In this document: piece by piece, positions 1 to 5,213 of the stretch
How the letters are laid out: each line of letters starts with the position of its first letter
Position numbering within the stretch: position 1 is the stretch's first letter
Virus record (IMG/VR): IMGVR_UViG_3300008262_000476
Span: 1-23,060 of that record
From: a virus
DNA: 23,060 nucleotides
Direction: 5' to 3' (one strand)
The notes under the pieces: model-generated
What the model saw: only the letters and a program-made list of their open reading frames with translations
Database searches by the model: none
What the model was told of the DNA's origin: nothing
Translations under genes and position numbers: made by a program

Positions 1-357
1 ACAAGTCTTTTGTATTTCATTTACTTTACCATAAAGATCATTTAAGTAAGAAACACAATCTGATGCATTACTAAGTACAGTTTGTTTACTTTCAGGAATG
101 GCCAAAAGTTGTTCGGTTACACCTTGATATGATTCAGCAATGTTATCAGCTAGATCACCAATCTCATCATAGAATGCACCCATTGCTGTATGAGCAGCAT
201 ATGAACCAGGGCCTGTAACTTTAAGATGTGCTTTGTGTACAGAAGTGACAGCTTCTAAAAAATGAGAGATAAGCATACCCATGTCAGTTTTCTTAGTCAT
301 GGTAGTGTCTTTTGTTGCCGGTTGCTTAGCAAGTGGTCTTGATAAAACATTATTCAT
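1..357 (-). CDS. Ferritin/Dps-like DUF5856-type protein, 3' end cut by window edge
   Basis: The reading frame is open for 119 codons from an ATG at 357 to the window edge, so the C-terminus is missing. After a polar leader, residues about 27-85 form a helical segment with His41, His44, His57 and an acidic cluster Asp64, Glu65, Asp68, Asp71. The pattern SYAAHTAMGAFYDEIGDLAD resembles DUF5856, a family I recall from phages of Bacteroidota that is similar to four-helix ferritin/Dps proteins. A metal-binding or DNA-protecting role is inferred from the fold only. The start lies 3 bases after the stop of the 234-aa gene, so the two are probably co-translated. Placement after head genes suggests a virion or early-infection protein. 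A plain helical structural protein is the alternative. Confidence 0.6.
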   Translation of the reverse strand, partial: MNNVLSRPLAKQPATKDTTMTKKTDMGMLISHFLEAVTSVHKAHLKVTGPGSYAAHTAMGAFYDEIGDLADNIAESYQGVTEQLLAIPESKQTVLSNASDCVSYLNDLYGKVNEIQKTC

Positions 358-359
358 AA

Positions 360-1064
360 TTATGTATTGTTTTCAGAATTTTGAGATGTTCTTGTATATT
401 GATTGAAAGATTCAATGTCTCCTGCTAGTATAGATGCTGCACTGTCTACAAGTATTTCAGCAATATCATCTCTAAATTCACAAGCTACATCTGTTTGAGA
501 TATAACACCTGTGTAAGGATCACCGCAATCTAAAATTTTAATTTTAACTGGTTGTCTGTAGTATAACAAGCTGATACCGGTAATGTCAAAATCATTGTTA
601 GTATACACTTTTACTGTATTGTTAATCACAGTACAAAAAGTTTCACCCCACTCAAAGTTTGGTTTACGTAGTTCATCTCTTGTTAAAATGCTACTATTTT
701 GTTCTTCAGCAAGATATACAATTATATCTTTGGGATCAGTACAACATTCTTTAGTAGCTTTAATGTCTATTTTATGATACTCTAAATAGTTCTCAGGCAA
801 GGGAACAGTTTGATAAAAACCATCTGCCTTTGTAAAATTTAAATTTAGAGTTGTCAAAAGATTTTGAACATCATCAACTTTTCTAACAGTTTGCTCTGCA
901 CCGGCTCCATCTTGATTACGACCCATAATCTGCCTACGGCACCATTCAATTTGTGCCTTATTAAAAGCTTCTATTATCTGCCAGCATTCTATGTTGTCAT
1001 AGTCCTGACTAGCTAATTTGTTAAGCCTTTGCTGGATCTTTAATCTAAGTGTACTGTTTAACAT
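360..1064 (-). CDS. Putative head-tail adaptor or other conserved virion protein (234 aa)
   Basis: A 234-residue soluble protein with no membrane segment. The N-terminus (residues 1-45) is helical with a conserved-looking LRLKIQQRLNKLAS stretch and paired Cys/Trp residues (ECWQIIEAFNKAQIEWCRRQ). The middle is beta-rich, and the C-terminal helix (residues about 195-220) is acidic and reads like the closing helix of head-completion or tail-adaptor proteins. I recall similar proteins beside the head genes of Bacteroidota phages, but no catalytic motif is visible, so the adaptor role is inferred from position and overall shape. It starts 2 bases after the stop of the preceding basic protein and is followed 2 bases later by the DUF5856-type gene. 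Confidence 0.6.
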   Translation of the reverse strand: MLNSTLRLKIQQRLNKLASQDYDNIECWQIIEAFNKAQIEWCRRQIMGRNQDGAGAEQTVRKVDDVQNLLTTLNLNFTKADGFYQTVPLPENYLEYHKIDIKATKECCTDPKDIIVYLAEEQNSSILTRDELRKPNFEWGETFCTVINNTVKVYTNNDFDITGISLLYYRQPVKIKILDCGDPYTGVISQTDVACEFRDDIAEILVDSAASILAGDIESFNQYTRTSQNSENNT

Positions 1065-1066
1065 GT

Positions 1067-1303
1067 TTATCTACCGCATTGACCAATCTTTCTTCTTGCC
1101 CGATTGGTACGTTGTTGTTGTGTTTTACGGACATTTGCAGCATGTCTTGCCCCAGAACCTTGTGAACCCATCTTAGGTTTTTTAGGTTTATTCATATCTT
1201 CCATAGCACCATATCCAGATACTGGTTGGTTTTCTACATCACGTGACATAGAGGCACCCGTATAGAGACCTCCCATATCCATTTTGGGCATTTTATTTTT
1301 CAT
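1067..1303 (-). CDS. Small basic protein with Arg/Lys-rich tail (78 aa)
   Basis: I place the start at the ATG at 1303, giving 78 residues. The same frame stays open up to 1390, but that extension overlaps the end of the upstream 56-aa gene and looks like a shadow. The N-terminal half contains a Met/Gly-rich stretch (MDMGGLYTG). The C-terminal half is strongly basic (KTQQQRTNRARRKIGQCGR) and lacks acidic residues, as expected for a nucleic-acid-binding or internal virion peptide. The function is not recognised. It is the last member of the run of tiny genes between the head genes and the adaptor-like gene, with 19 bases from the previous stop and a 2-base gap to the next start. Confidence 0.6.
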   Translation of the reverse strand: MKNKMPKMDMGGLYTGASMSRDVENQPVSGYGAMEDMNKPKKPKMGSQGSGARHAANVRKTQQQRTNRARRKIGQCGR

Positions 1304-1322
1304 CACTTTGCTTGTTTGTTTT

Positions 1323-1493
1323 TTATTTTTTGGGTTTTGGAACAGCTTTGTTCCCTCCACCTTTGTATGGTGTTGCATTTTTTTGAGCACTATTTAGTTT
1401 AGCACTCTTTGTTGGACCAACACCCTTAGTACTTGGTCCTTCAACTTTTGCATTACCGTTTAGTTTTACATAAACACCAGCTGATTTTTTCAT
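1323..1493 (-). CDS. Small Lys/Gly-rich protein (56 aa)
   Basis: A 56-codon frame from an ATG at 1493 to TAA at 1323-1325, read directly from the minus strand. The protein is basic, with few hydrophobic residues: it begins MKKSAGVYVKLNGNAKVEG, has GVGPTKSAKLNSAQ in the middle, and ends in a Gly-rich, Lys/Pro-rich tail (YKGGGNKAVPKPKK). The GGG-N-K element resembles the GGxxKK signature of its neighbours. It fills the space exactly between the 48-aa and 78-aa genes in the same direction, which supports it being real. No known domain is recognised; a minor virion peptide is plausible from context. Confidence 0.6.
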   Translation of the reverse strand: MKKSAGVYVKLNGNAKVEGPSTKGVGPTKSAKLNSAQKNATPYKGGGNKAVPKPKK

Positions 1494-1511
1494 TTTATAT
1501 GAGTTTTAAAA

Positions 1512-1658
1512 TTATTTGTTTTTTGACATTTTCTTTAGTGTACGTGCAAGAGCCTTACGCTTAGGTGTACAAGTAGGTTTACTCATAGGTGTGCAATATC
1601 CTTTATGTTCAGGATTGATTGCTTTTTGAATCCACTTACTATCTTTTTTTGCAGCCAT
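1512..1658 (-). CDS. Small phage protein with WIQKAI motif (48 aa)
   Basis: A 48-codon frame from an ATG at 1658 to TAA at 1512-1514. It carries SKWIQKAI near the N-terminus, then a doubled Cys-Thr-Pro element (CTPMSKPTCTP), and a basic C-terminal helix (KRKALARTLKKMSKNK). Small proteins with a Lys-Trp-Ile-Gln-Lys-Ala-Ile start and an Arg-Leu-Lys-rich end recur in tailed phages, usually near structural genes, with no assigned function. The two Cys could bind metal or form a disulphide, which is inference. It starts 5 bases after the stop of the 97-aa gene. The recurrence of the motif elsewhere, from memory, makes me fairly sure it is a real gene. Confidence 0.72.
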   Translation of the reverse strand: MAAKKDSKWIQKAINPEHKGYCTPMSKPTCTPKRKALARTLKKMSKNK

Positions 1659-1663
1659 TACTT

Positions 1664-1957
1664 TTATTTTTTTACAGACCCACCTTTTTTCATTGTAGTT
1701 TTAGATTCAGCAGCTTTAGCTCTGTCTTTTAAGTTTTTAGCTCTTGTTTCTTGTCTGGCTGCTTGATTTAGTTTTTGACTAGCATATCCAACAGCATTAG
1801 ATGTTCCTGGATTTTTAGTCTCATCATAGTCTAAAGCTTTTTGAGCTTTACTCCAGTTCTTTTGAGCTCTACCCATTACTCTTTCAGCACGATTGTTTAA
1901 TCTTTCTGATTTTTTAGTAGGGCCTCCTGTAGATTTTTTTGAAAGATGACTGCTCAT
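1664..1957 (-). CDS. Basic helical protein with two GGxxKK elements (97 aa)
   Basis: Ninety-seven residues starting at an ATG that overlaps the stop of the previous gene as TAATG (1959-1955), so translation is probably coupled. The N-terminus has STGGPTKKSERL and the C-terminus ends MKKGGSVKK. Between them lies a long, highly charged helix rich in Arg, Lys, Ala and Gln (for example NNRAERVMGRAQKNWSKA). There are no membrane segments or catalytic motifs. The two copies of Gly-Gly-[Ser/Pro]-x-Lys-Lys link it to the 54-aa and 122-aa neighbours. The product is unknown; an internal or minor virion protein is plausible. Confidence 0.65.
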   Translation of the reverse strand: MSSHLSKKSTGGPTKKSERLNNRAERVMGRAQKNWSKAQKALDYDETKNPGTSNAVGYASQKLNQAARQETRAKNLKDRAKAAESKTTMKKGGSVKK

Positions 1958-2121
1958 TATTTTTTCTTTTTAATGGTTCCACCTGTTTTTTTAATTACAC
2001 CTCTGCCTTTAAGGATATCAGCACGTGTAACTTTACCATCACCGGTAAGGTCTGGAAATTTAGATCCACCTGTTTTATATTTTTTCATGGATCCACCACA
2101 AGACATACATTTACTTTTCAT
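1957..2121 (-). CDS. Small protein with dockerin/EF-hand-like loop and KTGG motifs (54 aa)
   Basis: A 54-codon frame from an ATG at 2121 to TAA at 1957-1959. Two Cys sit near the N-terminus (KCMSCGGSMKK). They are followed by YKTGGSKFPDLTGDGKVTR and then ADILKGRGVIKKTGGTIKKK. The segment DLTGDGKVTRAD (residues about 24-35) matches a 12-residue calcium loop with Asp at positions 1, 5 and 12, as in dockerins and EF-hands. I recall very similar short proteins in phages of Bacteroidota, with no assigned role. Three Gly-Gly-x-x-Lys elements flank the loop. It couples to the 97-aa gene through TAATG. Calcium binding and virion location are inference. Confidence 0.75.
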   Translation of the reverse strand: MKSKCMSCGGSMKKYKTGGSKFPDLTGDGKVTRADILKGRGVIKKTGGTIKKKK

Positions 2122-2138
2122 GATATTATTAATTTACG

Positions 2139-2387
2139 TTAACATTTCCATTTACGCAAAGCTTTGTTAATCCTGCTGTCTGGATCATTAGCTGTTTTGC
2201 TAGAAGTAAGTTTCTTCTTCATCCCAGACATTCTACTACAAAATGACTTCTTTCTAGAACCACCTTCAGGTTGTGGTGCTTTAAGGTTACCTCCTGTTTC
2301 TTTATTATAGGAAGCTCTACCCTTAGCGTTAAGTCCCCCACTAGGAGCCTTACCTTCTTTACGTTGCCACGCTGGTGTCTTTGCCAT
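2139..2387 (-). CDS. DUF6321-like small phage protein (82 aa)
   Basis: Eighty-two residues whose N-terminus MAKTPAWQRKEGKAPSGGLN, followed by AKGRASYNKETGGNLKAP and a later RKKSFCSRMSGMKKKL block (residues about 46-60), matches the layout of the DUF6321 family as I know it: AWQRK..G..PSGGLN, then a GGNLKAP element, then a SFC-R-M-GM element. Members are short phage proteins of unknown function. A Gly-Gly-Ser-x-Lys-Lys sequence (EGGSRKKSF) links it to its neighbours. The start overlaps the upstream stop as TAATG (2389-2385). The family match is from memory, so the name is likely but not verified. Confidence 0.75.
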   Translation of the reverse strand: MAKTPAWQRKEGKAPSGGLNAKGRASYNKETGGNLKAPQPEGGSRKKSFCSRMSGMKKKLTSSKTANDPDSRINKALRKWKC

Positions 2388-2755
2388 TATTTTTTCTTTT
2401 TCTTTACAGGACCGCCTGTTTTCTTGTTCTCCTTTTGCTGTTTTTTTACTTCATCATAATCAACTGTTCTTTTTCTTCCTGAGTTATCAAAAATGCCTTC
2501 TGAATATTGATACTCTCTTTTTCCAGTTTTCTTATCATATGTAGGAATAACTTCATTTACTAAATCATCTGTCCAGACAGTTTTAGGCAGTCTATTTGTT
2601 TTTGAATCAACACATTTAGATCCATCCCAAAAGTATCCTTTTGAGCATTCTGGAACAACTGTTTTTTTAGTTGATCCACCTGGGGCATATTTTTTTACAG
2701 GTGTAGTTGTTTTTGTGCGTGAGGTACTACTGGACTTTTTAACTATTTTTTTCAT
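2387..2755 (-). CDS. Lys-rich protein with C-x-G-x-W-x-G-x-C element and terminal GGPVKK (122 aa)
   Basis: A 122-residue basic protein. The N-terminal 35 residues are a Ser/Thr/Lys-rich, probably disordered leader that contains APGGSTKKT. Residues 37-48 hold a compact two-Cys element, CSKGYFWDGSKC, spaced like a small disulphide or metal knuckle. The C-terminus is Lys-rich and ends KKTGGPVKKKKK. The element resembles short Cys/aromatic motifs in extracellular proteins, but I do not recognise a named family. Its stop overlaps the start of the DUF6321-like gene (TAATG), showing both belong to one translational unit. A virion-associated role is inferred from the neighbourhood. Confidence 0.6.
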   Translation of the reverse strand: MKKIVKKSSSTSRTKTTTPVKKYAPGGSTKKTVVPECSKGYFWDGSKCVDSKTNRLPKTVWTDDLVNEVIPTYDKKTGKREYQYSEGIFDNSGRKRTVDYDEVKKQQKENKKTGGPVKKKKK

Positions 2756-2791
2756 TTTTATAAATTTAAAATTTCTATTTAGACGTTTTGT

Positions 2792-3004
2792 TTACTTTTT
2801 AGAGTTAGCAATTCCACCTAACATTTTAATTTGCTCCTGAGCAAGTTTCTTTACATCACCCATCATTTTAACATCCTTACGGATCTCATCTGCTCTACGT
2901 AATGTGTTCATAGCAGATTCTACTTCCCATTTACGCATTTCTGCTTTAGATGACATAGACACTGAAGGAGATGATTTCTTAGTGGTTGTTTTTTTAGCTG
3001 CCAT
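2792..3004 (-). CDS. Small basic helical protein (70 aa)
   Basis: Seventy residues: a Lys/Thr/Ser-rich leader (MAAKKTTTKKSSPSVSMSS) followed by a continuous amphipathic helix of about 45 residues (for example AEMRKWEVESAMNTLRRADE) ending GGIANSKK. There are no Cys and no membrane segment. The start ATG overlaps the previous stop as TAATG (3006-3002). The function is unknown. Its charge, size and position match the other small proteins of this run, though it lacks the full GGxxKK sequence. Confidence 0.6.
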   Translation of the reverse strand: MAAKKTTTKKSSPSVSMSSKAEMRKWEVESAMNTLRRADEIRKDVKMMGDVKKLAQEQIKMLGGIANSKK

Positions 3005-3159
3005 TATTTTTTGGTTTTAGACTTAATCTTTTTTTCCTGTTTTAACATTTCAGCAGTAGGTTTCTTACCAGAACCTTTATTAGCACGGATGTTATCCCAC
3101 AGCCCTCTTTGGCTGTAGGATCCATCTTTACGCTTTATCATTGGCTTTTTATTTGCCAT
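3004..3159 (-). CDS. Small conserved phage protein with GLWDNIRANKGSGKKP motif (51 aa)
   Basis: A 51-codon frame from an ATG at 3159 to TAA at 3004-3006, coupled to the next gene by TAATG. It contains KRKDGSYSQRGLWDNIRA followed by NKGSGKKPTAEMLKQEKKIK. The combination of GSYS.RGLWDNIRAN and GSGKKPT.EML recurs, as I recall, in small proteins of many phages near structural genes. No role is established. The Gly-Ser-Gly-Lys-Lys-Pro sequence looks superficially like a phosphate loop, but the protein is too small to be a P-loop enzyme, so I treat that as chance. Confidence 0.7.
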   Translation of the reverse strand: MANKKPMIKRKDGSYSQRGLWDNIRANKGSGKKPTAEMLKQEKKIKSKTKK

Positions 3160-3310
3160 AGTTATTTTCGTTTTTATAATTCAATAAAGACTTAGTTAAA
3201 TCAATAGCAGCATTCAAGGAAAGTCTTGTTGCTGCATTACTGTATTTAGCTGTCCCATTACCTTTTATGGTATTCTTATTATCAAAAGATTGATATAGCA
3301 TATTTCCCAT
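3149..3310 (-). CDS. Small hypothetical protein (53 aa)
   Basis: A 53-codon frame from an ATG at 3310 to TAA at 3149-3151, overlapping the next gene's start by 11 bases in another frame. The product (beginning MGNMLYQSFDNKNTIKGNG) is mildly basic, with a central helix-prone stretch rich in Ala, Asn and Leu. No motif is recognised. It is supported mainly by filling an otherwise empty 174-base gap in the same direction, with normal-looking codon use and start context. It is the first of the run of tiny genes after the 339-aa gene. Confidence 0.5.
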   Translation of the reverse strand: MGNMLYQSFDNKNTIKGNGTAKYSNAATRLSLNAAIDLTKSLLNYKNENNYGK

Positions 3311-3332
3311 ACTAATAAGTTACTAATTGTTA

Positions 3333-4352
3333 TTACTCATTCCAATACTTTTCTGTTTTTTTAACCAGATCTTTAAGAACTTCCTCGTTAAGAGGGTTTT
3401 TAAGGAACTCAATTACATCAGAAGGATTTCTACCTAGCATTGTAGAAGAACCTAGATGATAAATAAAACCATCTGATTTTAGAGCAATAAACTTAAGATA
3501 CGTAGCATCTCTGATGATTGCTTTGATTTTAAGAGTTTCTAGATCTAGTTCTACAGCATCCAAGAAAGCTTGGGCAGCACGTGCAGCACTTTTCTCAGAA
3601 CCTTCTCCATTAATAAACATATCCATGTTATCATAAACAACATCATTTGGAGTGCTCTTTTTATATTGAATGCTATTGATATCTACAATCTTTGCTACAT
3701 ACATTAGCTTAGTAACATTCTTATCAAAAAGTTTCTGTAGTTCAGCAAGGGCTTTATTACGGATCTTTTTAACCTCTGTACGGGTGGTAGCTGTTTTTTC
3801 GTATTTATCTAAATAAAACTTAACAGGTGTTGGTCGTGAACGGGCATCCTCATAGCTCTTAGATACAATACTAAAGCCACCGGCTTCAATTGCATATAGT
3901 TTAATTAGATCATATGGATCTTTTACTGGCTCAAGATACAAAGGAGTATTACCACAACGAATTGTAATAGAACCCCAAAAGTCATCATTGTCAGGTCTAA
4001 GAAGCTTTACTTTATTCCAAAATTGAGGATCATCAATGTCAATAACATTGGCCGCCATTTCTTTTTCAAGTTCAGAAACAACAGTTCTGATTTCTTTGAT
4101 TTTAGCTGCTTTTTGGTCAGGATCTCTTATGAGTTTTACTTCTGGAGCAAATTCATTTAAGCCTGTTACGTATCTCTTGATACCGTTGTTTTCTATGCAT
4201 GTTAATTGTTCTTCATGAAATACACCTTCAAATAAAGAAAGTCCATATATTTCAAGACCCATGTTTGATATTGAATTATCAAAAAATGGTTTTATGGCAA
4301 CTGGTCCCGCTTTGGCACCGCCATACTCTACATGTAAAAATGTGTTACTCAT
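3333..4352 (-). CDS. Uncharacterised protein in the head gene block (339 aa)
   Basis: A 339-residue soluble protein with mixed helices and strands and no signal peptide or membrane segment. The N-terminus is beta-prone (FLHVEYGGAKAGPVAI). Residues about 85-100 form a charged helix (KAAKIKEIRTVVSELEKEM), and the C-terminal third holds LKSDGFIYHLGSSTMLGRNP. No catalytic motif is visible and I do not recognise the family. It sits 27 bases after the 153-aa gene and before the small basic proteins, all in one direction, so a virion or assembly role is a positional guess. Length and regular codon use leave little doubt it is a real gene. Confidence 0.6.
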   Translation of the reverse strand: MSNTFLHVEYGGAKAGPVAIKPFFDNSISNMGLEIYGLSLFEGVFHEEQLTCIENNGIKRYVTGLNEFAPEVKLIRDPDQKAAKIKEIRTVVSELEKEMAANVIDIDDPQFWNKVKLLRPDNDDFWGSITIRCGNTPLYLEPVKDPYDLIKLYAIEAGGFSIVSKSYEDARSRPTPVKFYLDKYEKTATTRTEVKKIRNKALAELQKLFDKNVTKLMYVAKIVDINSIQYKKSTPNDVVYDNMDMFINGEGSEKSAARAAQAFLDAVELDLETLKIKAIIRDATYLKFIALKSDGFIYHLGSSTMLGRNPSDVIEFLKNPLNEEVLKDLVKKTEKYWNE

Positions 4353-4379
4353 TGTGTTGGTTTATTAAAAAAAAATTGA

Positions 4380-4841
4380 TTATTGAGGGATGACGCTGTA
4401 AAAAAATGAAACATCTACAGTAGCATCAGTAGCAAAATATTCCACTTGGATGTATGCATCTGTTGCAATTTCAGGTGTTGTAATAGGATAAACAGCATTT
4501 AATTTATTAGGACTTAATGCAGTAAACTGTGCATAATAAGGAGTCTTTATACCTTTTAGACCCTGATACAAAGCACTATCCCAGATAATATTAAACTGTC
4601 TGGTATCATCACCACCCATATTAATATTTAAAAGTTTAATATAGCCTGCTGGTTTGTTTATAAAAATATCATTGGTCACGCTGAAGTCTACTTCAATGAA
4701 CTCTACGTCCATACCAAAGTATAATGCAGCTCTGTTTAGGTGAGACATTCTTGCAGGTGCTGCTGATGCCTCAGTACTAAATCTTTGAATCTCATCTGGA
4801 GATTGAGGTAATATTTGTTGAAGGCTAGGTATTTTATTCAT
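4380..4841 (-). CDS. Probable minor virion protein, beta-rich (153 aa)
   Basis: A 153-residue protein with a short helical, acidic N-terminus (PSLQQILPQSPDEIQRFS) and a beta-rich body with many aromatic residues and little charge, as in capsid decoration or collar proteins. There are no signal peptide, Cys pairs or catalytic residues. It is the first gene after the hairpin at 4906-4936, so it may have its own promoter or rely on read-through. The nearest Bacteroidota-like -7 element upstream is weak (TATATTG near 4850). The structural role is inferred from composition and location between capsid and adaptor-like genes. Confidence 0.5.
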   Translation of the reverse strand: MNKIPSLQQILPQSPDEIQRFSTEASAAPARMSHLNRAALYFGMDVEFIEVDFSVTNDIFINKPAGYIKLLNINMGGDDTRQFNIIWDSALYQGLKGIKTPYYAQFTALSPNKLNAVYPITTPEIATDAYIQVEYFATDATVDVSFFYSVIPQ

Positions 4842-4905
4842 ATTGAGTGCAATATAAAAAGATTTTTTTGATTTATGTATTTAAGTGTGATTTTTTATTA
4901 ATAGT

Positions 4906-4936
4906 AAAAAGGGGGATAATAAGTTTCCCCCTTTTT
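4906..4936 (-). terminator. Hairpin terminator after the 68-aa gene (bidirectional shape)
   Basis: A perfect 10-bp inverted repeat: AAAAAGGGGG (4906-4915) pairs with CCCCCTTTTT (4927-4936) around an 11-base AT-rich loop. Read on the minus strand, the G/C core is followed by a T run, as in intrinsic terminators. The symmetry means it could act in both directions. It lies 11 bases beyond the stop of the 68-aa gene and about 65 bases before the 153-aa start. Confidence 0.75.
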
Positions 4937-4947
4937 GAACTACTATC

Positions 4948-5154
4948 TTAGTCTGCCCAGATTTGTCTCCAATCAGAAATTGAAGAAATACCTGTTGAAA
5001 TGTATATCACTAGAGCAGAAGTATTTACGTAAACAACACCAACAGCAGCGGGAATAAAATCAGGTGCTGTTGTTCCAGAAAGAGGACCGTGTTGAAGGAT
5101 ACTCTCACTCTGTGTCTGCCATTGTTTTTCCCTAGGGAGTTTAAATTCTTGCAT
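4948..5154 (-). CDS. Small fibre-like or decoration protein (68 aa)
   Basis: Sixty-eight residues beginning MQEFKLPREKQWQTQSES and continuing with GTTAPDFIPAAVGVVYVNTS, then a segment ending YISTGISSISDWRQI. The pattern GT.AP.F.PA.VG..YV.TSA...YI.TG.SS.SDW is a short beta motif seen repeatedly at the ends of phage fibre and decoration proteins. The location directly after the capsid gene suggests a head decoration or head-fibre subunit. It is isolated between two strong hairpins (4906-4936 and 5178-5205), unlike any other gene here. Its start is the ATG at 5154. Short length makes the role uncertain, though the coding call is good. Confidence 0.65.
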   Translation of the reverse strand: MQEFKLPREKQWQTQSESILQHGPLSGTTAPDFIPAAVGVVYVNTSALVIYISTGISSISDWRQIWAD

Positions 5155-5177
5155 AGCTTTATTAAAGTTTTAATTGT

Positions 5178-5205
5178 AAAAGGGGAGGTTGCCCTCCCCC
5201 TTTTT
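5178..5205 (-). terminator. Hairpin terminator after the major capsid gene
   Basis: On the minus strand a GC-rich stem, formed by CCTCCCC (5193-5199 on the plus strand) and GGGGAGG (5182-5188), closes a 4-base loop and is followed by a T run. A matching A run on the other side extends the stem. It begins 9 bases after the capsid stop. It probably reduces or ends read-through from the scaffold-capsid operon into the 68-aa gene. Confidence 0.7.
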
Positions 5206-5213
5206 ATGATTGA

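Noticed and set aside
1304-1390. N-terminal extension of the 78-aa basic protein
   Set aside because: It overlaps the well-formed 56-aa gene ending at 1323 and its sequence looks like a frame shadow; the ATG at 1303 fits the gene spacing of the operon.
3004-3159. GSGKKPT in the 51-aa protein as a possible P-loop
   Set aside because: The protein is far too short for a P-loop fold and lacks a Walker B motif; the sequence belongs to a recurring small phage protein pattern.
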